The notes beneath the pieces are model-generated. The model did not search any database. It had not been told where the DNA came from and saw only the letters and a program-made list of their open reading frames with translations. Of a stretch of 64,000 nt of DNA, positions 11,116-22,178 are shown piece after piece; within the stretch, counting starts at the first letter, position 1, and each line of letters begins with the position of its first letter. The position numbers and the translations under genes are program-made. Origin of the DNA: Amblyomma americanum (Eukaryota; Arthropoda; Arachnida; Ixodida; Ixodidae); NCBI RefSeq assembly GCF_052857255.1, contig NC_135497.1:344884183-344948182 (forward strand). The letters are read 5' to 3'.

Positions 11116-12190
11116 CACGACACCGCGTCAGTGCATTGTTCGGAGTTCTGTTCATGTGACCACGTAGCGTATTACAGCTGCATTAAAACCGTGCATTGCT
11201 TAAACACTGAGCTGATATGAAGTATATTGGTTGTATTTTAAGGCGGACGTTTGCAGAAAACAGATTTTTCATTATGCTTGTCCATTCTGGTCTAGGTTAA
11301 ACGAATTTCTAGCCACGTGATTGCTAAATAGCGACATGAATGGCAAGAATTTCACAATTATACCTGCATTTCTCGAATGTAATGCGCAAAGCGGATAAAT
11401 AACCGCAAACGCTTCTTGGAAAACTGTCGTCTGCTGATTCGATCACTGCATTTTTTCCCGCTAGTCAAAAACATATTTTGAGCGCCATTTTCAACTATAT
11501 TACTCAAATTACAGTTGTTTGAAGCTTCAAACAGTATATATGTGACCAACGCACGGTGCATGTAGGCTATATTAGGACCCAATTAAGCCTGCAGCTGAGC
11601 CCACATTACTGAGCACCGAAGAGAATTTCTTCGTGCGAAAATGTAGACAAGTGGTAAAACTTTTCTGTTTATCTAAACAAGCAGAAAATCACGAGTCGAA
11701 TTTGTAGGCTCAAGGATTTTGATCTTTCTGGCTTGTTTGATGCAGCCCAACATTAAAAACTTGATTTTGATCTTTGCTGTAATTGGCAAGTGCAGTTAGT
11801 GTCACCAGTGTTACAAACTACTGATTTTCTTTTCAATTGTGTCGTTGTAAGATCAGCGGCCAATCAATATACGTAACGTATTTATGCGGGTAAGGGCCGC
11901 ATCCGTGCGGGTGCCAAATATAGCGCCAGGCTGTCAGGGTTATTAGAGTTGCTTCTTTCCGCTGTCAGGTGAGTGCCAAAAGAACAAGTGAACGCGCTAA
12001 AAATCAGTTCAAAGTGTTTGTCGCACTTTACTATGCGCAGTTCGCAAGTTTCAATGGAGTTTTTGCGACACATGCGAACTGGCGATTCCATGCTATCGAT
12101 AAAAATTTATTTCGAGCCTGTAATGAAGCCAAACTTAAGCATATGATCTTAACCAAAAATTTACTGTCGCTTATCTAGACTAAAAATCAC
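11116..12190. other. Non-coding DNA, nothing recognised
   Basis: AT-rich, with no frame of coding character on either strand and no inverted-repeat ends that I could pair. Confidence 0.5.
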
Positions 12191-12430
12191 ACGCAAGGTG
12201 CCACGTCAAGCCGCCGTCGGCGCCATCACCGCCTCGTCCGCCATGTCGTACAGTCGCCGCGCCACCTATGGGCTCCGTGCGCTGCAGTTTGGCGCGCGCG
12301 AGTGGCGCCACCTGGTTAACAGCGGTGGCCAAAGGCGGACGCAGCCAACGCAGCTCTCTGGTTCAGTTTGCAGTGAGCGAGGCGAGCGGTGAGGTGTTTC
12401 GTCCGAAGGCGAAAACAAACTTGGATAATT

Positions 12431-12526
12431 ATGGGTGCTCTACCTACTGCTGTGGTTACCCAATGTCATAACAGCTACAAAAACACTGCAGTCAAGGTAC
12501 CGAATATATTTAAACGCTTTTCTTGG
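12431..12526 (+). pseudogene. THAP-like zinc-finger N-terminus, truncated by a LINE
   Basis: After a GC-rich, CpG-bearing leader (about 12198-12400), an ATG at 12431 starts a frame ending TQCHNSYKNTAVKVPNIF. Removing one G just upstream (in TGCTGTGGTTACC) makes the start read YCCVTQCHNSYKN, the usual CCxxxC opening of a THAP domain. The frame is cut after about 30 residues where the 3' end of a LINE begins (12527). The remaining Cys/His ligands are absent. It could be the first exon of a THAP gene or of a P-element-like transposase; the match is short, so the call is tentative. Confidence 0.4.
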
Positions 12527-12618
12527 AGGAGGAAAAACTTTATTTATATTTCATATTAAAATATGTTATTAGCGGTCGCGGGCTGTCTTCATCTTCCGAT
12601 GAGTTATTGCAGCCCGTC

Positions 12619-13470
12619 TTAACAGGGTTGGGGCCCCTGGTCCAGGGCTCCACTGAGGTATGCCGCCAGGTAGGCTCTCCGCACCAATCCGCGCTGGACG
12701 GCCGGGTCCTCGCTGGAGAGCATCCCCTCCCATTGTTCCGCACTCGGGTTTTTGTTTATTGCAGCTAGATCCTTGTTTTTCTGACACACCCACGTTATGT
12801 GCATTAACGTGGGTTTTTCTCCACACCACGGACATTTGCTGCTGTATTGCGTGGGGAAGATTTTACTTAAGGTATTTAGATTGGGGAAAGTCGCCGTTTG
12901 CAGCAGCCTCCAGCCTACTGCATCTTTTTGGTGTAGGCTGTTATGGGGTGGCGGATATTTGAGTCGCGTTCCCCTGTGATAGTTTAGAATGTCTGAGTAG
13001 CTCAGGGGTACCGGGTCTGCTGCTGGGTTGTCGAGGTCAGTTTGAGTGGAGGCTCGGTTTGTGTGCTCTCCAGCAATCCTATCTACCTCTACGTTCCCGG
13101 CGATCCCGGTGTGTCCTGGTACCCACATGATTATGTGTTCCAGTTGTTGTTCCTCGGTTTGCGGCATTTTGGCCGATTTAAGGATATGTAGAGCTTTCCG
13201 TCCTATTTTGTCATTCATGTATTTTCGGCATGCTGCTTGCGAGTCTGTTAATATTGTTAGAGACCTTCGGATACGGTAGCCCTCCGCCGCCGCCAGGGCG
13301 ATGGCAGCCTCTTCGGCTTCCTCGGCCGCACAATTCTTGAATGATGCGCTGGCTATTTCCCTGTGTGCAGAGTTTATTGCCATTGCTACCATTCTGTTTC
13401 TGATTTCTCGAGAATCTCTCGGGTACAGCAGCCGCGTCTGTGTACAGTGTTTTCTTTTTCGGCTAGGATT
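12619..13470 (-). pseudogene. LINE RNase H domain
   Basis: The frame contains AAEEAEEAAIALA (catalytic Glu), LTILTDSQAACRKY (catalytic Asp) and IMWVPGHTGIAGNVEVDRIA (the HTGIxGNxxxD block with the last Asp). The first Asp appears as YTDAA at about 13440 in a different frame, so one frameshift separates it from the rest. The domain removes the RNA strand of the RNA:DNA hybrid after reverse transcription. A Cys/His tail, CPWCGEKPTLMHITWVC (about 12835-12785), follows and resembles the zinc-binding C-terminus of other tick LINE ORF2 proteins. Confidence 0.85.
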
Positions 13471-13569
13471 TGTTGAACGTATTTTGCCCTAGCTTCTCTG
13501 CGTCCTTTATGCAGGTTTGGATCCATGTTTTTAGGTATCGGGGCCATCCTGAGTGTGTTCCGATATTCG

Positions 13570-15243
13570 TCAGGTATCCGCTCTGTTCAGTGTTTCTTGC
13601 AGCGCACCTTCGTAGCCACACCTATTTAGGAGCGCTATACCAGCTTTGGTTTGATTTAGCCTTTGTAGCTGCGCCGCAAGTTGGGCTTCTCTCAGCTCTT
13701 CAAAGGTGTTATGCAAACCCAGGGCTAAGAGTTTCTCTGTTGAGGTTGCTTGCGGTAGGTGGAGCGCTAACTTATATGCTTTCCTTATTATTGTGTCTGC
13801 CTGAAGTATTTCTCCCTTAGTGCAGTTGTAGTATGCGAGGCTGTATGTTATTCTGCTTACTACGAGGCTTCTGACGAGTGTTAAAGTGTCATTTTCCCGC
13901 AGGCCGTGCCTCCTTCTGGAGACCCTGGTTATCATGCGCGCCACTTGCGTCGCAGAGGCTTTGATTAATTTTAGGGTTTGTGTGCATCTTTGGTTCGATT
14001 GGATCCACATTCCCAATATTCTAATGATCGTTTTTTCCGGAATCGGTTGTCCTTCTAGATAGACGTTTATCCTTAGTTCCTCCTCCGGTACTGTCTTATT
14101 TTGTCTGCTTCTCCAGATTCTTAAGAGCTCTGATTTTTCTGTTGAGCAGGCAAGGCCTCTATCTCTGACATAGTTCTCTACGCATGTGGCTGCTTCCTGT
14201 AACTTTCCCTCTTTCTCACCGAGCGAGCCCTTCGTGACCCACACTGTGATGTCGTCGGCATATATTGCGTGTCGTACGCCTTCTACATTTTCCAACTGTT
14301 TTGCTAAGCCAATCATCAAGATGTTGAAGAGGATTGGGGATATTACTGATCCCTGCGGCGTTCCTTTATTGGGCGTGTGGAAACGCTCGGAGCGAATTTC
14401 ACCCAGTCCTATCATTGCTGTGCGGTTTGTTAGAAATGCCTTGACATACCCGTATATTTTCTTGCCGCAATCCAAGTTGCTGAGGCCTGTTAGTATTGCC
14501 TTATGGCTGACGTTGTCGAACGCCCCTTTAATGTCTAGCGCCATGATTACGTGCTCTCCTCGTCTCTGGACGTCGGTTAAAACCTCGTCTCTAATTTGGA
14601 GTAGTACGTCTTGCGTTGATAACTTGCTTCTAAGGCCAAACATGCTATGTGGGTATAGCTCGTTGTCTTCCATATGGTCTTGTAGGCGTCTCGTTATTAT
14701 CCTTTCATATAGTTTGCCAAGGCACGATGTAAGGGATATCGGTCTGAGATTTTCGACCTGCAACTTTTTCCCTGGTTTTGGGATCATTACTATCTCCGCG
14801 TGTTTCCAGTCATCCGGGACAGTCTCATTGTCCCATAGCTTATTTAGGTATTCTGTTAATTCCTCGACCATCCCGTCACTTAGGTTGCGGATGATTGCGT
14901 TATTGATTTTGTCTGCTCCCGCAGCCGTGTTTCTGGTCGAGCTTCTTATGGCCGCGTAGACTTCCTCCCTTGTTATTGGCCTGTCTAACTCAAGATTTTC
15001 TTGTCCTTGGTAATGGCCCGTGTAGGCTGCTCGGTTGTCGTCTCCGAAACATTTATACTTGACTTGTTTTATGAGCTCCGAGTCCGGTCCCTGGAACTGA
15101 TGGACCAGTCTATGTATGGCCTTGTTGTTTTCGCTTTTCATTTTCGTTGGGTCCAGGAGAGCTTTCAGTATGTGCCATGTTTTGGCTGTACTCAGTGTTC
15201 CGCTAAGGGAATTGCTGAACTGCTGCCAATTTGTTCTAGCCAA
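13570..15243 (-). pseudogene. LINE reverse transcriptase
   Basis: A 557-residue open frame holds all the main RT motifs: RPISLTSCLGKLYERIITRR, MALDIKGAFDNVSH (motif A, with both Asp residues), GTPQGSVISPILFNIL (motif B), AIYADDITVWVTKG (motif C, YADD) and the thumb block IRILGMWIQSN. The active-site residues are intact, which makes this the best preserved RT in the window. The frame ends at a TGA (13570) before RNase H, and the upstream endonuclease is in another frame, so the polyprotein is broken. Confidence 0.9.
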
Positions 15244-15301
15244 CTGTTCAGCGTAGGCCTCCGCTTTCTTTGTTATTTCTGCTATTTTGATTTTGAGTTT
15301 C

Positions 15302-16395
15302 CTATTGCACCTGTCTTTTCCACAGTTTGGTTAGGCCTCTGCGTGCTTCCCATAATTTGAGGAGCCTGGAGTCTACCTCGGGTGTCTGCTCTGTTCTGTC
15401 TATTTCCTTGGTGTATTTGTGTTGCTTCTCTTTGAGCATGCTCCCCCATGCCTCAATTGAGTCTATGCTCTCGCGCTGGCTCTCTTTGCATGCCTCTCTG
15501 AGCGCGTCCCAGTCCGTTATTTTCGTGGTTCCAATTCGGCGTTGAAGTTTTGCCGATGTGATTTGCGTGCCAATAATGTAGTGATCGCTCCCTAAATTTT
15601 CAAAGAGGTTTTCCCATGTCGCCCGTCCTGTTCTTTTGACGTAGGTTAAGTCTGGGCAGGTGTCCATGCTGACGCTGTTCCCGGTTCTGGTGGGGGTGCT
15701 GGGGTCTGTCACTAGCTGACATCCCAATACCTCCGCCGCTTCCTTTGTGTTTGCCCTTTTTGTCAGATACCTTGTACCCTCAGCTTGGGTCCTTGGCATT
15801 GAAATCTCCCACCACAACTAGTTTGTTTCCTTGCGCTAGTCTGCTAACACCGTGAGAGTTCTTGGAATTTTGCAGTTTTCTGCTTCGGGGAGCTGTAGAT
15901 GTTGACCACGAAGGTGCTGCTACCCTGCCTTTTCTTCTTTGGAATAATTTCGGTAATGACGTGTTCCACGTCCGTGTCGGCTATGCTGTCGTGTGCTATA
16001 GCGACTAGGTGTTTGGCAATGAGTGTTGCTGTTTTGTTGCCCTCCGGGTTAACGTAGCATGTGTAGCCCTGGAATGACGGTGTGATGTTTGTTTCTTGTA
16101 GCGCTACTACGTCGGGTGGTGTTAAATGCGTGTTTATATATTGTTGTAATAGCCCCTTCTTCTTATACCCTCTGCAATTCCATTGCCAGATTTCTAAGAT
16201 ATCATTGTTTTGGCTGCGTTTGGTTGCGCCGGCCATGATTAATTTTCTAGGTTGCTCGTTTCCTGAATTGGGCGGCGGACGTTGAATTTGTCCTTGACGC
16301 CTTCTGATAGTTTTTGCTTGCGCTGGTTGCGGACTTCTGTCCCTATCATCTCTACGCGCTGTTCCATTATTTGTAACTTGTCTTACTTCTGCCAT
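15302..16395 (-). pseudogene. LINE apurinic-like endonuclease
   Basis: Two frames together form an EEP-type nuclease. The first has EIWQWNCRGYKKKG, VVALQETNITPSFQGY (catalytic Glu) and FVVNIYSSPKQK. The second has TGNSVSMDTCPDLTY and NLGSDHYIIGTQI (the SDH motif). Between them LVVVGDFNAKDPS is readable near 15800 but ends in a stop where Trp is usual. It would nick the genomic target. It is inactive because of the stop and the frameshift. Confidence 0.85.
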
Positions 16396-16645
16396 AAATT
16401 TGGTGAGGTCGTCTTGGCCTCCTAATTTTGATGTTTCTGGCTGACTATGCAGCTGCTGTTGCAGTTTAAGAGAAGGGCTACATGTCCCTTGGCCTCTAAT
16501 CAGACCCGCAAGCTCTTCAATCTTTTTGCTTTGCTCTTCTATTAATTTGCGGCTGGCCTCTAATTGCTGCCTGAGTTGCCTGTTATCTTTCTCTAGTTGT
16601 TTCTCCCTTTTGCTAGGGTTATTCTTTTGGTCGTTACTGTTATTA

Positions 16646-18418
16646 TTACCAGAGTGCGGAGACGGAACTGGAAGGGCCTGCTCCCCAGCTCACCTTGGTG
16701 CCTCCGCCCTGGTGGGTTTGCCCTTGCTTGTTTTGTTGCTGCTGCCCTTTCTTGATGGCCGGGGTCAGCGGCAGGAAGGACCGTGATCTTCTCCGCGACC
16801 GGCTCCGTGAGCGGCTCCCGGACTGGTCTCGCGGCCCCCGGGTCCGGCTCCGAGATCGGCTCCTGGAGCGGTTCGAGTCTCGTTCGGAGCTGAACCATCT
16901 CGGGTGGTGCTGCTGCTTTGGCTGTTCTTTCCATTTGCTGTTGTTGTTTCTGTAGGCCGGGCCTCGCAGTTCTCTTGTTTTAAGGCGCTGTTGGCAGTTC
17001 CTGGCTCCGGTGGCGTGGTCGCCTCCGCAGTTCAGGCACTTTGGTTGGCATGTGTGTCCCTCCGGCGGATTCTGTGCTCCGCATTGCCTGCAGGTCTTGA
17101 CGTTTGGTGTCGGGCACACGTCCGACCTGTGTCCCTGTTGATGGCATACGTAGCAGACCTGCCTTGTGGGACGGTACGGGTAGCATGTCAGCTCGCCCCC
17201 GCAGTAGATTACTTGTTTTGGGATGTAGGGGCCGTCGAAGGTAATGACGGCTGTCTGTGACTTCCCCAACATCCTGGCTCCGAGGATCGTAACTCCTTGG
17301 GACCGCAGTCGTAGCTTCGCTTTAAGAAATTCTTCCCATGTTCCGGCGTCGATCCCGTGGACCACCGCTCTCTTGGTCTTCTGGTACCGCTACGTAGGCG
17401 TTTACTGCGTAGTTATGGCCTTCCACGTTCAGGGTGGTTATTCCTCTGATCATTCTGGGGACGTCTTTTGGAGTGCTCGCTATGATGATGTTAGAGCCTG
17501 GCCTGTCTTATAATGAAGTCCAAGTCCTTACACTGGTTCTTGCACGCTTGTACTATGGCTTGGGCCACTCTGTACCCCTGGAGCGTTCTGACCGGTAGGC
17601 CGTTTTTTGGTCTGAGAATCCTTGCATCGCCTCTCGAGAGTGGCGGGGCCCTGCGCCGCGGCTGCCGCGCCGCTTCCCTTTCTCCTGTTATTCGCGCCTG
17701 TAGCTGGCGTGGCTGACGTCACGCCACCTGTCGCTGCACCGCCGGCTGCGCTACTCTGCCTTGCGTCATCCGCCGGCGCCATCTTGCCATTGTTCTGCCC
17801 GAGTGGGGCTCCGTCTTTCAAAATGGCGGCTTGCCGTAAACCGCGCTTGTGAGCCTGTTTTTGCCGTCGGGATTGGTATAAAGTCCAATCTAATTCACTT
17901 TTTGGCTGTTCGTGCAGTCCGCCCGAAGCGTCCTGCATGCTGGTGTCCCCGCGCTCGCCGGTCCCCGATGCCTCGGAGTGATTGTCGAGGTGATCCGCCT
18001 CCATGTCCTCATGAACTTTTGGCGAAATGTGGGCCATTTGGCTGGGGGTGGGTCCGAAATCGGTATTTTCAATAGCGGGTATTGTGCTAGCTCCCGTAGC
18101 TACCGTGGGGATGACTTCCACGTTTGCGGGTGCCGGGCAGGCGCCGGCCCCGTGCTAGGCCTAACGGTGCGTTCTCTGCTGTGGCGTCTTTCAGAACGCG
18201 ATAAAAACCTGAAAAATTGGCCTACCGGTCCGAAAGTGGTATCCTCGTCGTCCTGCCCTTGGGGGGTCTTCGGTCCAACCAACGGTTGATGGCTTGATCA
18301 GCTTTTGCGGTCTCGGTGGGTCAAAATCTGCGGAGCCAATGCGGCGCACGTCCGCACCCTCCGCCTCGAAGCGTTCCTCCTCGCTTTTCTTGGACATCGT
18401 GCATGCTAGCTCATGCAC
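16646..18418 (-). pseudogene. LINE ORF1 with three CCHC knuckles and an RS-rich tail
   Basis: The start at 18418 gives MHELACTMSKKSEEERFEAE and then passes through at least three frames. The 16646-17365 part is clear: AVITFDGPYIPKQVIYC, then three knuckles, CYVCHQQGHRSDVC, CRQCGAQNPPEGHTC and CLNCGGDHATGARNC, then a long Arg/Ser-rich stretch. The middle part (17528-18121) is Ala/Gly-rich and low in complexity. ORF1 proteins of the I group coat LINE RNA and chaperone target-primed reverse transcription. The RS-rich tail is unusual and may be a lineage trait. Confidence 0.8.
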
Positions 18419-18944
18419 AGAGGGTATGCTGGAAATGAGTGCACTGTGGAATTAAATTCATGAGAGTGAACTGGGAAAGGGTTTACATTGACTGGGGTGT
18501 TTCGAACGTGACATCATTGGTAGGAGCTGCTTTATGTCTTTATGTAGAGCGAAGGAATGCGTTCAGTCAGTCACAGGAATTGGTCTACGGTGAAGTTCTT
18601 GGAGCTAGCATCTGAAGTTTGTCTTAGTTTGTTATGCTCATCTGTGGTTCAGCGTTTTGTTTCGTTTTTTTCGTGCGTGTGTATGCAGTGGGAGCGACGT
18701 CGTACTTCTGGGACTGCTTATGTCGTTTTTCACATTGTTTCACCTAAGCTTTTGTGTATTTATTTGCATCATTTTATTTCCTTCACTGGTTTAAAATTTT
18801 GTATCTTTATTTGTTGCATTTATGAGATCTAAAATCCTGTTCTACACGAATAAAAAGAAAAATAGAGTGGTTCAAATTTCTCTCTACGTATATATTTCTC
18901 GGATTTCACATCACTAAACCCGTAGTTTCGGGAATTAATCTTTA

Positions 18945-19173
18945 TTTTAATTAGGTTCATCGTCCCAATGCAACAAAGACTATAACGGGCGCCATAGTAG
19001 GAGGTTCTAGATAATTGCAACCACTTGGAGTTCTTTAACATGCACTGACATCGCGCAGTACGCGGGCCTCTAGAATTTTGCCTTCACCGAAATGTGACCG
19101 CCGCAACCAGGATCGAACATGTCATTTGGGTCAGCAGCTGAGCACCATAACCACTGAGCCACCGCGGCGGCCT
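18945..19173 (-). repeat. tRNA-derived SINE, minus orientation
   Basis: The right end on the plus strand reads CACTGAGCCACCGCGGCGG, the reverse of a tRNA-like head, and AACCAGGATCGAAC marks a B-box-like segment. The body (CCACTTGGAGTTCTTTAAC, GGGCGCCATAGTAGGA) matches the other SINE copies here. Confidence 0.75.
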
Positions 19174-19324
19174 TTCTATAGTTAAGTATTTACCAAAAGA
19201 GCAATACGACCAAAATAATTCATGTAATTGGTGTCTTCATGAAATTCCTGAAATGAAAGTCCTGTGGAAGATACTTAGGAAGAAACCCATCGTCTTTTTG
19301 TATGCTTAGAGCTATGCTTCTCCG

Positions 19325-20820
19325 AGAGGAATACACAAAGTGTCGATCCTGCAGGATGTAGAGCACTATCATCCGGAAACAAAGGAGGTTGGAGGACAAT
19401 CTATTTTCATTGACACAGTGTATAGAAATTGCGGAAAAGGAACATAGGCCCTTATTGCTAGCATTTCTGGATATTAGGGGAGCCTATGACGTTACTCAGG
19501 AGCATTTGTGGGACATATTGGGCACATTGGATGAGGAAAATGGAGTAATTAATCTTTTAAAAAATATATAGAGAGAGGTAACAGAGTGCTCATAAAATGG
19601 GAAAAAATGTATCAGGGCCTGTAGAGATACAGCGGGGGCTTAGACAAGGATGTCCTCTGTCCCCTTTGTTGTTCATGTTGTACCTGCAAGGTTTGGAAGC
19701 CAAGCTAGAGGGGAGCGGACTAGGCTTCAACCTCTTTTTTCAAGCAAGGGGAATTGATTAACCAGACATTACCGGGACTAATATACACGGACGACATAGT
19801 GATAATGGCTGACAACAAGGAAGACCTGCAGAAGTTGTTAGACATATGCAGTACAGAGGGAGATAGGTTAGGCTTCAAGTATAGTAAGGAAAAATTTGCA
19901 GTCATGATATTTAATGAAGAGGGCGGCGAGCATATAATACAAGAGTTCGTGCTAAAAGTAGTGAATGAGTAAAAGTATCTTGGGGTGTGGATAAATAAGT
20001 GTTGAGTATCTGACAGAGCATGAAAAATATGTAATGAATAAAGCTAGTAGGAATGCAGCTGTCATGAAAAATAGGGCACTGTGGAATTACAATAGGTATG
20101 AGTTGGTAAGAGGGATCTGGAAAGGGGTGATGGTCCCTAGCTTGACCTTCGATAATGCGGTCCTGTGTATGAGGTCAGATGTTCCAAGGCTAGAAATTAA
20201 ACAATGGGGAGTAGGGAGGTTAGCTTAGGGAGCACATGGCAATACACCAAATTAGGGGGTACAGGGTGATATGGGATGGGCGTCTTTCGAGAGCAGAGAG
20301 GCTAGCAGTAAGATAGCATTTGAGGAACGATTGAGAAAGATGGAGGAAAAGCAGTGGGCTAGGAAAGTTTTCAGATACCTGTATATAGACAATGTTGACA
20401 CGAAATGGAGAAAGCGAACTAGAAAATTGACAAGCAAATATCTGGACAGCAGTAAGGGGGCAAATCAGCAATTATCGGCTAAGAAAAAGGTTAAAGAAAC
20501 AGAGAGAGCTCTCTGGAAAACAGGGATGCTGACGAAATCGGCACTAGAAACATACCGGACCTTTAAACAGGAAATTGTCAAAGAAAATATCTATGATAAA
20601 TGTAGGGGAAGTTCTTTGTTGTTTGAGGCCAGGACTGGAGTTTTGCGGACTAAGACGTATAGAGTCAGGTACCAGGAGAGACACTTTGTGCATTGCGTGC
20701 GGAGAGGAGGAAACGGCTGAACACTTGATATTTTCTGTCAAGGGCATTACATTACAGTGGAAAGCAGCGGGGCTGACTTTAGGGATAGTGAAGGGAAAGT
20801 GGATTTTAAGAGGTTAGAAG
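19325..20820 (+). pseudogene. LINE reverse transcriptase relic of a second type
   Basis: Plus-strand frames give PLLLAFLDIRGAYDVT (motif A), IQRGLRQGCPLSPLLFMLYL (motif B), LPGLIYTDDIVIMADN (motif C with YTDD rather than YADD), KYLGVWINK (thumb), and a C-terminal TLCIACGEEETAEHLIFS that looks like a Cys/His finger. The pieces are in different frames with stops, for example at 19970. The wording differs from the I-group copies in this window, and no RNase H follows. Its clade is not assigned. Confidence 0.8.
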
Positions 20821-20889
20821 TAACCAAGCGAAGGTGATCTGATTGGCGGCTAAAAGCAAGACAGGAGTAAAATTTCAGAAGACATGGGT

Positions 20890-21548
20890 GCAGCCTTATC
20901 CATCCATCCTGCTGGCGCCACCATACCAGCGCACGGAGCCCATAGGAGTTGAAATGACCGAATAGCGCGAGCGTATGCAAGGGGAGGGCAAGGTGCGTTT
21001 GGAGCTGCCTCCCAAGTGTCGTGGGTAGAGCTGACGCGCGGCTTTGCAGGCCTGCGTCAGTTCCGGATTGAATGCATGCGCTCCCGCCAGAACCCTATAC
21101 CCGAGGCCGCCCGTGTCCGTTTTAGAGGGGACCCCAGCTGGCTCTAGGGTGCGAGCGCCACTAGTATAGCGCGCTAGTATAGCACAGCAGCTGCTCCGGT
21201 AACGCCCACTGCCAGCCGGTGCCTACCGCAGCTTCCGACGGCTGCATCATGCCTGGCACTGCACAAGCAGCATCAGTAGCGTCACTGTTCGATCCACGTA
21301 GTAGCATAATAGGAAATTTAAATTAGCCCCGATGGGCTTCTCGCGATAAATACCGCATTAGGAAACTGGCTAACGGGGAATGGGCCGCGGTACTAAAGCG
21401 CGAAGTCTGGGAGTCGATCGACACTGCCACTCAATGTACTACTTAATAGCATGCAAGTTACTGCGTTCATTCACCTGAACATCAGCATAGTACGCTTATA
21501 ACTGCGCAAGGAAAAAAAGCACGTATGTAGCTGCGCACGCATTTAATA
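20890..21548. other. Non-coding spacer
   Basis: GC-rich DNA without a recognised gene. A 20-base word at 20927-20946 is the exact reverse complement of 12265-12284, in the leader of the THAP-like fragment. Confidence 0.45.
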
Positions 21549-22178
21549 GACAGTTTTAGCTGTGCGTACGCAACGGCTTAGCGTACGCAAGGAGTTTGCG
21601 GGGACAGTAGTGCGCATGCGCAGAACGCAAGCCCTGCGTCTTGCGTGCGCACGCTAGCCAGCGGACTTTGCGTTGCGTGGCTTGCGTACGCTTCGACAAG
21701 AAGGCGGCGCCCTGCTCGCCCGCTTCGGAATAAATACGTCGCCGCTGGATTCTCCGACGCAATATCTCGCTCAAATGGTAGCGGTTCGCTTTTATTTCGC
21801 CTACTCTTGCCCACACGCAGCGGTATACGCGATAACTGGCCCGTTTTTCAGATTTGGCGATTTTCAAGCTCCTAGGCCTAACTATATGCAGTGTTTTCCT
21901 CGTAGGTAGCAACCACACCTGGCGAAGCAGTTTTCTGGCTTTTAGCCAGTTCTCACATTTTCTTCGTTTTGCATAGTTTTCCTTCTTGACACAAAAAAAG
22001 GCTCACAATACAGTCACACTAGTTATCAGTAATCACGGATGAAATTTTCAGCAACCGAGGGGGTTGTCACTAGATGGCGCTACGTGCGCCTGACGGACGC
22101 TACGGCTCGGCCAGCTAAAACTATACTTCGCAGCGGACAGCGAAACGCACGCAGCGCGTACGCACAGCTAAAACTGTC
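21549..22178. mobile_element. MITE with GTGCGTACGC-type terminal inverted repeats
   Basis: The left end, GACAGTTTTAGCTGTGCGTA followed by CGC, is matched by the right end GCGTACGCACAGCTAAAAC followed by TGTC. This gives a perfect inverted repeat of about 23 bases and a 630-bp element. The interior is rich in CpG and in further GCGTACGC palindromes and has no coding frame. The flanks (TTAATA on the left, GAATAC on the right) do not give a clear target duplication, so I do not name a superfamily. Confidence 0.75.

Larger units (their letters stand above)
12527..18470 (-). mobile_element. Nearly full-length I-group LINE, minus strand
   Basis: About 5.9 kb on the minus strand carries, in order, ORF1 (18418-16646), an EEP endonuclease (16395-15302), reverse transcriptase (15243-13570) and RNase H (about 13470-12619). 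A downstream RNase H with CCHC-bearing ORF1 is the layout of the I group (I, Nimb, Loa, R1 relatives). The 3' end, read on the minus strand, closes with AATAAAGTTTTTCCTCC. Each reading frame has at least one frameshift or stop, so this copy cannot move by itself. The 5' limit is uncertain by some tens of bases, and no target duplication was identified. Confidence 0.85.

Noticed and set aside
14186..14959. 257-residue plus-strand open frame
   Set aside because: Antisense of the LINE reverse transcriptase motifs A-C; no recognisable protein.
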